NCBI GenBank assembly: GCA_009784775.1
Contig: WQXQ01000002.1
Location: forward strand, 1-58,205
Source of the DNA: Treponema sp.
GTDB taxonomy: Bacteria; Spirochaetota; Spirochaetia; Treponematales; Breznakiellaceae
Reading direction: 5' to 3'
Length of the DNA stretch: 58,205 nt
Below, piece after piece: positions 1-8,780 of this stretch. Every line of letters starts with the position of its first letter. Position 1 is the stretch's first letter. The notes beneath the pieces were generated by a model. It worked only from the letters and a program-made list of their open reading frames with translations, was not told the origin of the DNA and did not search any database. Made by a program: the position numbers and the translations under genes.

Positions 1-191
1 ACGGTAAACGCGTTCAGAATATCGGGCTGAAACGAAAACAGGGTCGCGATACTTTCACCGTCTCCGCCTACGCCGCCGGTGAAAGGCAGAATACCAAGGC
101 GGGGTTTCGCCTGACCAAATACCGCAGTTGAAACTGCCAAACTACCGATTATGAACACCACAATAAAAAACAGCTTTTTCACCATTACCAT
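1..191 (-). CDS. Secreted protein N-terminus (partial, continues beyond window): MVMVKKLFFIVVFIIGSLAVSTAVFGQAKPRLGILPFTGGVGGDGESIATLFSFQPDILNAFTV
   Basis: Own translation of the minus strand from ATG at 191; signal peptide followed by an 'LGILPFTGG' motif seen in CsgG/LpoB-like secreted proteins; runs off window edge. Confidence 0.7.
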   Translation of the reverse strand, partial: MVMVKKLFFIVVFIIGSLAVSTAVFGQAKPRLGILPFTGGVGGDGESIATLFSFQPDILNAFT

Positions 192-291
192 CCCTTTAAT
201 GACCATATCTTTCTTAATATTGTCATATTGTCCATATTATATGGTCTCATTGTCCATAGTCAATAGAGTATTGGCAATTAGTATATAAAAC

Positions 292-600
292 ATGGGCTTA
301 AAGCAGGTATTTATCCGTAACTTACGAAAAATCAGAAATTCCAGAGGATTCTCACAGATGAAACTGGCGGAGTTGTGTGATACTTCGCCCAATTATATAG
401 CTGAAATTGAAATTGGACGGCGGTTTCCATCGTTAAAGTTAATTGAAAAAATAGGAAAAGAGCTCAATGTGGAGCCGTATCGTTTTTTTATAGATGAGCA
501 TGAAGCGTATCAGAGCGAAATGGACGAAATAATCAGCCTTATTTCCCGGCTGCCGGAACAACAACGTCTGCACATTATCAACCGGATTAGCGCGCCGTAA
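292..600 (+). CDS. XRE-family HTH transcriptional regulator
   Basis: N-terminal helix-turn-helix (LRKIRNSRGFSQMKLAELCDTSPNYIAEIEIGRRFPSLKLIEKIGKEL). Confidence 0.9.
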   Translation: MGLKQVFIRNLRKIRNSRGFSQMKLAELCDTSPNYIAEIEIGRRFPSLKLIEKIGKELNVEPYRFFIDEHEAYQSEMDEIISLISRLPEQQRLHIINRISAP

Positions 601-606
601 AAACAT

Positions 607-631
607 AAAAAAAGGCCGGTTTGCACCGGCC
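607..631 (-). terminator. Rho-independent terminator of the minus-strand 2681->756 unit
   Basis: 7-bp GC-rich stem GGCCGGT/ACCGGCC, 4-nt loop, followed on the minus strand by T7. Confidence 0.8.
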
Positions 632-755
632 TATGCCCCTTAAGGCATATCGGACATATAGTGATTTGGGAGGGGAACTATACATCCGACATTTTGAATA
701 TCGGCAGCCCCCCCCCAAATCTTTAGCTAAACGTACCCCCAAAACCGCACCGCGT

Positions 756-1733
756 TTAGTCGTTTTCTTCTACGGCGATATCTACCGCCAGAGCGACACG
801 GTAGGTCTTGCCTCGTTCAACGGTAATGGTTTTGGTCAGTGTGTAGTCGCCAACCTGGAATTTTGCCTCGTGGATGCCCGGTTCTACCGGAACCGGACCG
901 CCATCCCGTGAAACCGGCGCGTTATTCAAAAAAACAAGGGCATTTTCCGGCGCTTCAAAAATAATCAGGGGAGTAGGATCCTGCAGATCGATAAACAAAT
1001 CCAGCAGTTTTGCCTTTTCCACCATAAAGCGGCGGCTTTCGTTCCGGTAATCATCCGAAAGCACCACCAAATGATGTTCGCCTTCCTTGAGCAATTGCTC
1101 TTCGGCAATATTGACCACCGTATCATTGATTAACACCGTAAAAGGCCTTCCCCGCAGCTGCTCCGGATAGCGGGGGATAAGCCGTACCGCCCCTTCATCA
1201 CCCAGAATGGGCCGTGCGGTAAGGGTAAACCGCATATGTTCAAGGGCATCGCTCAAACCTTTGATAATCGGCATAAGCCTGAAAATGATGGGGAATGAGG
1301 ATGGCGGAATAATGCCGGTGGAAACAGTGGCATACGGAGTAGTTCGCAATCCGTGGGATGGGCGAATTGGTATCTGGTATACCATTTTTATTTTATTGGG
1401 CAGCGGATCAAAGGCGATATTCCGCCCGTCAAGATCGTTTACCCCTGTGGAAGGCACGCGGTCAAGATTGGCATAAAGCTGCATGGCCAGACTGCCCTGA
1501 TTGGAGAGCCAGGCCTGAGGCGCGGACAGTTCCAGTTCTATGCCCCGGAAAAAACGGGCGTCATTGCCCAGACGAATAAGCGCCGCATTGTTATAGGCCA
1601 GATTAATCGAAGCGCCTTCAGGATTTTCGGCAGACAGTTCCAGATTCCCTGCCACCAGCACGCGGAACGGTTCCGCCCCTGCCGGAATAGCGAGAAAAAG
1701 AACCATTACCCACACGAAAATTGCTTTGTGCAT
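756..1733 (-). CDS. Secreted PEGA-like domain protein, spirochaete hypothetical
   Basis: Signal peptide; C-terminal 'PENALVFLNNAPVSRDGGPVPVEPGIHEAKFQVGDYTLTKTITVERGKTYRVAL' resembles a PEGA domain. Confidence 0.7.
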   Translation of the reverse strand: MHKAIFVWVMVLFLAIPAGAEPFRVLVAGNLELSAENPEGASINLAYNNAALIRLGNDARFFRGIELELSAPQAWLSNQGSLAMQLYANLDRVPSTGVNDLDGRNIAFDPLPNKIKMVYQIPIRPSHGLRTTPYATVSTGIIPPSSFPIIFRLMPIIKGLSDALEHMRFTLTARPILGDEGAVRLIPRYPEQLRGRPFTVLINDTVVNIAEEQLLKEGEHHLVVLSDDYRNESRRFMVEKAKLLDLFIDLQDPTPLIIFEAPENALVFLNNAPVSRDGGPVPVEPGIHEAKFQVGDYTLTKTITVERGKTYRVALAVDIAVEEND

Positions 1734-2681
1734 TCAGCGTCCGCCAGGTAGAAATAGATATTTATCCGGATCCCGCGCCTTTCCGTTCTGCCGCAGTTCA
1801 AAATGAAGATGAGGACCAGTAGATTGTCCGGTAGACCCTACCCATCCTATAAGTGTACCTGATTTTACGGAAGATTGCAAGGCAACTCCGGCCCGCTGTA
1901 AGTGACCATACAGACTTGCCCAGCCTTCACTATGTTTTATCACTATGTAATTTCCCAGCACCGGATCATTCCCTACCTCGGTCACAATGCCGTCCCTGAC
2001 CGCATATACCTCGCTTCCCAATGGGGCTGCCAGATCCAGACCCTCATGGAAACGCATGGTACCGCTTATCGGGTTCCGCCTCATACCAAAGCCCGAAGTC
2101 AGCCGGTAATTGCGGAGCGGAAAAACAAACCCTCGATTTAGAAAAAATGCCCGTTCCGTGTGCCCCAATTCCCTGCCGGGAAAAAAGTGAAAAACGCCCC
2201 CAATGGTAAGTTTGACCGATTCGCTGTCTGACTGCGAAGAATGGCCTAATGCCAGCAAGTGCTCAAGATCGGACTGCGGCTTTTCCGCCACAAAAATGCC
2301 GGGAACCGAAGGCAGCAACAGGGGCCTGCCCGTTACCACCATTGAGGGATGGCTCAGGCGGTTCAGACTTACCAATGTCGAATAGGGTATATTGCAGCGG
2401 GCAGCCAGGGAAAAAAGGTCATCTTCCTCCCTTGGCACATATTGATACACCGTAAGAAAACCGGCAACAGCCTGGACATCCTCACTGCGGTTTCTGTTCA
2501 GATTAAAGACACGCCTGCGGTTAGACTCAACATCGGCAATAAACTGCCTGAACGCCTCATCCCGCGAATCCAGCCGCCTGATAAGGGGAAAAGCTCCCCC
2601 AACAAGGTCATCCGCATAGCCGCCATGGCATATAAGCAATAAAAAAAAGGCAAGGGTAAACCCCTTGCCATATGGTCCCAT
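1734..2681 (-). CDS. LysM + M23-family metallopeptidase
   Basis: LysM-like segment (DDLFSLAARCNIPYSTLVSLNRLS) and M23 motifs (HEGLDLAAPLGSEVYAVRDGIV, GPHLHFELRQNGKARDPDKYL); signal peptide; SD AGAAGGGG upstream of ATG. Confidence 0.9.
   Translation of the reverse strand: MGPYGKGFTLAFFLLLICHGGYADDLVGGAFPLIRRLDSRDEAFRQFIADVESNRRRVFNLNRNRSEDVQAVAGFLTVYQYVPREEDDLFSLAARCNIPYSTLVSLNRLSHPSMVVTGRPLLLPSVPGIFVAEKPQSDLEHLLALGHSSQSDSESVKLTIGGVFHFFPGRELGHTERAFFLNRGFVFPLRNYRLTSGFGMRRNPISGTMRFHEGLDLAAPLGSEVYAVRDGIVTEVGNDPVLGNYIVIKHSEGWASLYGHLQRAGVALQSSVKSGTLIGWVGSTGQSTGPHLHFELRQNGKARDPDKYLFLPGGR
2641..2669 (-). terminator. Intrinsic terminator-like hairpin + T8 overlapping the first codons of the M23 peptidase gene
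   Basis: Minus strand GGCAAGGG-GTTTA-CCCTTGCC-TTTTTTTT: 8-bp perfect stem, 5-nt loop, U8. Confidence 0.75.
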
Positions 2682-2695
2682 AAACCCCTTCTGTT

Positions 2696-2869
2696 TTATT
2701 CTCCGGTTATGGCTTCAACCGGACATTCAGCGGAACAGGCGCCGCAATCTACGCACTTTTCCTTGTCTATCGCGCGTTTTCCGTTTTGCTCGAAAATTGC
2801 GTCCACCGGGCAGGAACTGTCACAAGCTGCACAATTGGTACACTTAGCATCATCGATTACATAGGCCAT
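2696..2869 (-). CDS. 2x[4Fe-4S] ferredoxin
   Basis: CTNCAACDSSCPVDAI and CVDCGACSAECPVEAI cluster motifs; start at MAYVIDD. Confidence 0.93.
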   Translation of the reverse strand: MAYVIDDAKCTNCAACDSSCPVDAIFEQNGKRAIDKEKCVDCGACSAECPVEAITGE

Positions 2870-3029
2870 TTTACACCCCTTGTTTATAGTAAGATATGAC
2901 AAGGGTAGCACAAGCATAGCACAATTGCAAGCGTATAATCTCCGAAAAATCCCAAAAAAAATGCAAAAAAAGTTTGAAAAATAGGGAGTTTGGGTTTATA
3001 ATAGGAATTATATACGACAAGAGGTATAG

Positions 3030-4454
3030 GTGACAAAACACGATTTTCCCAAAATTCACTTCTATGATCAGGACTTTGTCGATATTTACGATAAAACATG
3101 GGCCTGGATTCATGACTGTTGGAACAGCGGAGCCGAAAAAAGCAAGATAGAAGGGAAATTCTTCTCCTATCCGGGGTCTCAGGCGGTGTATCAGTCTGAT
3201 GCGATTTACTCATCTTTTTTCCTGGTATACTCAAACCGTATTTACCAGGCCACACCCAGTTTAGACCTGTTTTACGATCGCCAGGAACCGAATGGGGCCA
3301 TCCGCTGCGCCTACAATATCAATACCGGCCAGCCCATAGCGGAAAAGGATAATGCCGAAAGTCTGGGAATTCCCCTTTTTGCCTGGGCCGAATATAACAT
3401 CTATCACAAAGGGGCAAACAAAAAACGGGTTAAGGATGTACTTGCGGTTTTACACAAATATACCGAATGGATTGACGCGACATTTAAAAAATCGAATGGT
3501 CTGTACCGGGTTCCGCTGGGGGTTACGGGAATGACCAATGCTCCCCGCGAGGGAACCTATTATTCGCTGGACTTTAATACGATGATGGCGATTAATGCCC
3601 TGTATATGTCCGCAATGGCTGACATCCTGAATGACAAGGATTCCAGTTTTCAGTATAAAAAACAGTACTTTGCCCTTAAAACCAGAATCAATTCGTTGAT
3701 GTGGGATCCCGATGACGGCTTTTACCATGACATTGACCGCAGCGAAAAACGGCTGCCGGTAAAAACCATTGCCGGGTACTGGCCGCTTTTGGCGGAAATT
3801 CCCAATGATGAAAAGGCGGAACGGATCATTGCAAAGCTCAGCGACCCGGCCTATTTTGGCGCGCCGCATCCGTTTCCCTCATTATCCCTGTCAGAAAAAA
3901 GTTTTGACGAAAATGGGCGGGGCTTTCACGGATCGGTGTATCCCCACTTAACCTTTATGGTGATTAAAGGGCTGGAACGGTATCAGCGCTGGGACCTTGC
4001 CCGCGAATGTGCCATACGCCACCTGTACTTTATGCTGGATTCGATGAACCCCGACGGCGACCACCACAAGGGTAATCTGTGGGAGGCGTATCTGCCCACC
4101 AAAGAAGGTCCGGCAAAATGGCCCGGCAAACCGGATTTTCCCCGGCCCCAGTACCTTTCCTATGACGCGCTTTCCACTATTTGTCTAACCATCGAAAATA
4201 TTGTGGGCCTGTTTATTTCCCTTCCCCGTAAAACGGTGGACTGGATTATTCCCAATCTGGAAATTATGGGCGTGGAAAACCTTTCGCTCAAAAAAAACAT
4301 GATAACTATTCTTTCAAACAAGAGCGGCCGGGGCTGGGAAATACACATGGAAAGTGAAAAGTTGTATTATTTTACCATTAACATTCTGGGGAAAAAGAAA
4401 AAAACCCTGCCTATCCCTTCGGGGAAATGTTCAATGCTCATCGACAAACTATGA
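3030..4454 (+). CDS. MGH1/GH63-like (alpha/alpha)6 glycoside hydrolase
   Basis: Motifs LGIPLFAWAEY, YYSLDFNTMMAINALYMSAMA, MWDPDDGFYHDID, GPAKWPGKPDFPRPQYLSYDALS; GTG start. Confidence 0.75.
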   Translation: MTKHDFPKIHFYDQDFVDIYDKTWAWIHDCWNSGAEKSKIEGKFFSYPGSQAVYQSDAIYSSFFLVYSNRIYQATPSLDLFYDRQEPNGAIRCAYNINTGQPIAEKDNAESLGIPLFAWAEYNIYHKGANKKRVKDVLAVLHKYTEWIDATFKKSNGLYRVPLGVTGMTNAPREGTYYSLDFNTMMAINALYMSAMADILNDKDSSFQYKKQYFALKTRINSLMWDPDDGFYHDIDRSEKRLPVKTIAGYWPLLAEIPNDEKAERIIAKLSDPAYFGAPHPFPSLSLSEKSFDENGRGFHGSVYPHLTFMVIKGLERYQRWDLARECAIRHLYFMLDSMNPDGDHHKGNLWEAYLPTKEGPAKWPGKPDFPRPQYLSYDALSTICLTIENIVGLFISLPRKTVDWIIPNLEIMGVENLSLKKNMITILSNKSGRGWEIHMESEKLYYFTINILGKKKKTLPIPSGKCSMLIDKL

Positions 4455-4464
4455 TCGGTAAACT

Positions 4465-6000
4465 ATGAACGAAAATAACCTTGTTGCTGTTTTGGAAATA
4501 GGTTCTACCGGCATCCGGCTCCTCATCGCGCAGATTGAAGGCGAAGGGCACTGGACGGTGCTGGACAGCGCAGGCAGGCCGGTAGCTCTGGGCCGCGATG
4601 TATTTAATTCCGGCGAACTTTCCCGCGAATCTCTGCTGGAATGTCTGGTTGTACTGCACAATTTCAAAGAACTGCTGGCCAGTTGGGGCATTTCTTCGGA
4701 ACAGGTGCATGTAATCGCAACCAGCGCCCTGCGTGTTGCCCGAAACCGCGATATGTTTATCGACCGGATACGGCAGGAAACGGGCTTTAACCTTTCGGTG
4801 GTGGATGGAGTCGAAGAAAACCGTCTGATGTATCTGGGGGTTCGTTTTGCGTTAAAGCAGGATTTGCCTTTGTTTTGGCGGGCCAATTCGATGATTATTG
4901 AGATAGGCGGCGGCTCAACCGAAATAATGCTGCTGCGCCGGGGGCAAATGGCAGCAGCCCACAGCGTTAAGCTGGGAACCATTCTTATCGATCAACGGGT
5001 ACGGCTGGGGGCTGGACCAAGCCTGTACTATGAGCGTTACCTGAACGAAGCTATTCGCAATACCACCGGCCTCTTAAACACCGAGATGGACCTTGCCCGT
5101 GTGCGTACCTTTGTCACCGCCGGTTCCGATGCCCGGCTTGCATCGCTCCATGCGGGTACCGAGCTCAACAAACATTGCCGAGTCATCGAACGCAATGACT
5201 TTTTTGCATTTGCCGAAAAGATTCGATACTACACCGTTGAAGAATGTACCCGGAAACTGGGGATCCCCTATTCCGACGCGGAAGGTTTTATTCCCGGCAT
5301 TCTGGTACTGAAACTTTTTCTTGAACAAACCGGCGCCGCCCGCGTGGTGGTTCCCCTGATCAGTATTCGGGAAGGTTACCTTATCGACCTGGCCCTTGGG
5401 GTAGATTCCGAACTGCAAAAAGACTTCTTCTCGCAGATTATCGCTTCTGCCGTCAGTTTAGGCCGGCGATACCATTTTGACGAAGCACACTCCCGCCATG
5501 TCGCCCATCTCTGTATGGTGTTGTTTGACTCGCTGGTAAAGGTACACGGCATGGATCAGCGCCAACGTTTGATGCTGGAAACTGCCGCAGTGCTTCATGA
5601 CATAGGAACCTTTATCAGAGCATCGGGTCATCACAAGCATGGTCAGTACATTGTCTCCAATTCCGAAATCTTCGGCCTGCCCCGTGATGAACTGGACATT
5701 ATTGCCAACGTGATACGCTACCATCGCGGCGATCCCCCGGTCGTGTCTGACATTGAGTACATCAGCCTTCAGCGCGAGGAAAGAGTTTTAGTGTTAAAAA
5801 TGGCTTCCATTCTGCGGGTTGCCGATGCCCTTGACCGGGGACATTCCCAGCAAATCAAAAACCTGACGATAGAACACCGCGCCGAAACGCTCGTCCTGCA
5901 CACACAAGGCGGTTACGACATTACCCTTGAACTTACCGGCCTGGAAGAAAAAGCTAATCTCTTCCAGGACGTATTTGGCTACAAAGTAGTGCTGAGTTAA
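4465..6000 (+). CDS. ppx: Ppx/GppA phosphatase with C-terminal HD domain (exopolyphosphatase-like)
   Basis: EIGSTGIRLLIAQIE, ATSALRVARNRD, IEIGGGSTEIMLLR, LEQTGAARVVVPLISIREGYL; HD motif LHDIGTFIRASGHHKHGQYI. Confidence 0.88.
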   Translation: MNENNLVAVLEIGSTGIRLLIAQIEGEGHWTVLDSAGRPVALGRDVFNSGELSRESLLECLVVLHNFKELLASWGISSEQVHVIATSALRVARNRDMFIDRIRQETGFNLSVVDGVEENRLMYLGVRFALKQDLPLFWRANSMIIEIGGGSTEIMLLRRGQMAAAHSVKLGTILIDQRVRLGAGPSLYYERYLNEAIRNTTGLLNTEMDLARVRTFVTAGSDARLASLHAGTELNKHCRVIERNDFFAFAEKIRYYTVEECTRKLGIPYSDAEGFIPGILVLKLFLEQTGAARVVVPLISIREGYLIDLALGVDSELQKDFFSQIIASAVSLGRRYHFDEAHSRHVAHLCMVLFDSLVKVHGMDQRQRLMLETAAVLHDIGTFIRASGHHKHGQYIVSNSEIFGLPRDELDIIANVIRYHRGDPPVVSDIEYISLQREERVLVLKMASILRVADALDRGHSQQIKNLTIEHRAETLVLHTQGGYDITLELTGLEEKANLFQDVFGYKVVLS

Positions 6001-6734
6001 ATAAACGGTTCGTCAAGATCTGATTCGGGTTCAAATACCGGCTGAGGGCTTGTAATGACCGGCTGGTATTCCGCGAGCCAGGCTTTCGATTCTGTTTGTT
6101 CCGTATTGACCGCCGGTTTTACGGTAGTATCCGGTTTTACGGCGGCCTCCGGAGCCTTTGTCACAACAGCCTTTTTCACCACCGCTTTTTTGACCGCAGG
6201 CTTTTTGGCTGCGGGCTTCTTGGCTGCGGCTTTTTTGACCGCGGCTTTCTTGACCGTGGCTTTTTTGGCTGCGGGCTTCTTGGCGGCGGCCTTTTTGGCC
6301 GTGGCTTTTTTGGCTGCGGGCTTTTTCGCGGCGGTTTTTTTGGCGGCGACCTTTTTGGGCTTGGCTGCCTTTTTAGCTTTGGCTGTTTTGGCTTTTTTAA
6401 CGGTTTTGGCAGCTTTTTTCGCTTTGGACTTCCGCTCGAATGTCGCTTTGTCTACCGTTACAATACCTTTAAGCTCTTTTGTAAGCTTTTTGTCCTGGGC
6501 AGCCATGAAAACATCGAATTTCAGTTGTAAAGCCAGCCAATATTCGGGTTTTGTCTTGAAAAACTTTGCAAGACGAAAAGCGACAGCGGCTGATACCGGG
6601 TTCTGATCAAGGGCAATAAGGCGAACCATTGCGCTGCTCAAACCTACTGCTTTTGCCAGCCGATTGTAATTCAGACCATTTTTTTCCAGAAGTTTGGTCA
6701 ATACGGCTCCTGGACTCTGTTTGGTGTTGGGCAT
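5997..6734 (-). CDS. HigA/XRE-like HTH protein with long histone H1-like Lys/Ala/Pro repeat tail
   Basis: N-terminal HTH (LNYNRLAKAVGLSSAMVRLIALDQNPVSAAVAFRLAKFFKTKPEYWLALQLKFDV) followed by KKPAAKKATAKKAAAKKPAAKKATVKKA repeats. Confidence 0.85.
   Translation of the reverse strand: MPNTKQSPGAVLTKLLEKNGLNYNRLAKAVGLSSAMVRLIALDQNPVSAAVAFRLAKFFKTKPEYWLALQLKFDVFMAAQDKKLTKELKGIVTVDKATFERKSKAKKAAKTVKKAKTAKAKKAAKPKKVAAKKTAAKKPAAKKATAKKAAAKKPAAKKATVKKAAVKKAAAKKPAAKKPAVKKAVVKKAVVTKAPEAAVKPDTTVKPAVNTEQTESKAWLAEYQPVITSPQPVFEPESDLDEPFI
6150..6425 (-). repeat. 15-bp-period tandem repeat encoding the KKxAA/KKPAA tail
   Basis: Degenerate repeats such as ggcttttttggctgc/ggcttcttggctgcg visible on the plus strand. 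Confidence 0.85.
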
Positions 6735-6827
6735 AATACTATCTCCTTATAAGTATCTTTGTACAGAAAACTGTATAATGGATTTTATTCATTGTCAAGA
6801 CAATTTGTTTTTTGTATACTATATGGT

Positions 6828-8780
6828 ATGTACATTAAAAATGTTTTTGACCGCAATTTTCTTGAATACGCCTCCTATGTCATAAAAGACCGGGCCATTC
6901 CCGATCTTGAGGACGGCCTTAAACCGGTACAGCGCCGTATCATGCATACCCTGTTCGAAAAGGACGACGGCAGATTTCACAAGGTTGCCAGCGTAGTGGG
7001 AGAATGTATGAAAATTCATACCCACGGCGAAGCTTCAATAGGTCCCGCGCTGGTGGTGCTTGCCAACAAGGAATACTTTATTGATCGGCAGGGGAATTTC
7101 GGCAATATTTTCACCGGGGACGAGGCTGCCGCTCCCCGGTATATTGAATGTAAGGCTTCGGCTCTGGCAAAAGATGTTTTTTACAATCCCAAGTTAACGC
7201 CAATGGTAGACTCCTATGACGGCCGTAACCGGGAGCCGGTGCTGTTCCCCGCGAAAATCCCCGCGGTACTGGTTATGGGCGCGGAAGGCATCGCCGTAGG
7301 AATGTCCACAAAGATACTGCCGCATAATATTCTGGAAGTACTGGAGGCCGAAATCGCCTGCCTTTCGGGGAAAAAATTTGAACTGTATCCCGATTTCCCC
7401 ACCGGCGGGCTGGTGGATGTATCCGATTACCGTAACGGAAACGGCAAAGTGCTGGTGCGGGCAAAACTTGACACGTCCGATCCCAAGCGCATACTGATAA
7501 CTGAACTGCCCTTTGGCTCAACCACCGAAAGCCTTATCAACAGCGTGGAAGCCGCGACAAAAGCCGGCAGACTCAAAATCCAAAGCATCAATGACTTTAC
7601 CACCGAAAAAGTTGAAATCGAAATAAAACTTGCCCGCGGCGTATACGCGCAAGAAACGGTTGACGCCCTTTTTGCATTCACTGAATGTGAGCAGTCCATT
7701 TCGGTAAATCTGCTGGTCATTAAAGACGGTCTGCCCACCATTATGACCGTTACCGAAGTAATCAAGCATCACGCAAAACAACTGGTAAAAATTCTGACCA
7801 AAGAACTGGAACTGGAAAAAAAGGAACTGCAGGAAAAATTCCACTTACGCACCCTTGAACGGATTTTTATCGAAGAACGCATCTACAAGGGCATTGAAAA
7901 AATGAAAACGGCCAAAGGCGTTCAGGATGCCGTTGTTTCCGGTTTTGCCCCTTTTATGAAAGAGGTAGGCCCCCGCGGTATAAGCGCCGATGACGTTGAA
8001 CACCTTTTGCGCATTCCCATCCGGCGCATATCGTTATACGACATCAGCAAGGCCCGCGATGAAATGGAACAGATACAGGCGCGGATCAAGGAGATTAACG
8101 GCCATCTGAAAAATATTGTCGTATACTCCATAAATTTCCTTAAGGGAATCGGCGCGAAAGTCCGGGCCAATGAAGAGCTGGGGCAAGACGGCGTACCGCC
8201 GGGCTCCCGAAGAACCAAAGTCGGCGCGTTTGACAAGATCGACGTGAAAGAAGTGGCGCGCAGAGATGTTGAACTCAAGTACGATAAGAAAACCGGCTAT
8301 ATGGGAACCAATGTTTCCGGAACAAAAGTCGCCGAGGTTTCGCCCTTTGACCGCATACTGACCATACGGAAAAACGGTATGTACTCGGTAACGGATCTGC
8401 CGGAAAAAACATTTGCCGGCGCCGATGCCTGGTGGATAGGCGTTGCGGACAAGGAAGCATTATCTCAAACCATTTTTACCATCATTTACAAAGAAAAAGA
8501 AACCGGCTTTGCCTGCATCAAGCGCTGCATCATTGAAGGCTGGATTATGAACAAGGATTATTTCCTGGTGCCTGACGGAGCGGTGATTCTGCATATTGAT
8601 ACAAAGCCCAAATTTTCATTTACCCTGAAATATACGCCCAAACCCCGGCTCAAGATTCTACTGGAGGAATTTAAGGCCCAGGATTACAGCGTACGGGGAC
8701 TAAAAGCCGGCGGTTTGCGGCTGTCAAACAAAGAAGTATCCAGAATAGAAGTGGGGAAGAAAAAAAATGACGATGCATGA
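6828..8780 (+). CDS. DNA topoisomerase IV/gyrase subunit A-like
   Basis: MYIKNVFDRNFLEYASYVIKDRAIPDLEDGLKPVQRRIMHTL, HGEASIGPALVVLAN, EAAAPRYIECKASALAKDV (catalytic Tyr context), FPTGGLVDVSDYRNGNG; start taken at 6828 rather than ORF start 6759. Confidence 0.9.
   Translation: MYIKNVFDRNFLEYASYVIKDRAIPDLEDGLKPVQRRIMHTLFEKDDGRFHKVASVVGECMKIHTHGEASIGPALVVLANKEYFIDRQGNFGNIFTGDEAAAPRYIECKASALAKDVFYNPKLTPMVDSYDGRNREPVLFPAKIPAVLVMGAEGIAVGMSTKILPHNILEVLEAEIACLSGKKFELYPDFPTGGLVDVSDYRNGNGKVLVRAKLDTSDPKRILITELPFGSTTESLINSVEAATKAGRLKIQSINDFTTEKVEIEIKLARGVYAQETVDALFAFTECEQSISVNLLVIKDGLPTIMTVTEVIKHHAKQLVKILTKELELEKKELQEKFHLRTLERIFIEERIYKGIEKMKTAKGVQDAVVSGFAPFMKEVGPRGISADDVEHLLRIPIRRISLYDISKARDEMEQIQARIKEINGHLKNIVVYSINFLKGIGAKVRANEELGQDGVPPGSRRTKVGAFDKIDVKEVARRDVELKYDKKTGYMGTNVSGTKVAEVSPFDRILTIRKNGMYSVTDLPEKTFAGADAWWIGVADKEALSQTIFTIIYKEKETGFACIKRCIIEGWIMNKDYFLVPDGAVILHIDTKPKFSFTLKYTPKPRLKILLEEFKAQDYSVRGLKAGGLRLSNKEVSRIEVGKKKNDDA

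Noticed and set aside
621-911. Plus-strand 96-aa ORF containing the poly-C tract
   Set aside because: Overlaps the 3' end of the minus-strand PEGA-like gene; begins inside the terminator; no domain similarity.
4441-4470. Short direct repeat AAACTATGATCGGT/AAACTATGAACGAA at the GH-ppx junction
   Set aside because: Only two partial copies of about 9 nt; likely chance.
6055-6606. Plus-strand ORF of 183 aa (AAFLTAAFL repeats)
   Set aside because: Antisense shadow of the Lys/Ala-rich tail of the minus-strand HTH protein; composition is dictated by the repeat codons.
6759-6827. Upstream extension of the topoisomerase A ORF to 6759
   Set aside because: The extra 23 aa (MYRKLYNGFYSLSRQFVFCILYG) lack family similarity and overlap the probable divergent promoter; 6828 gives the canonical N-terminus.
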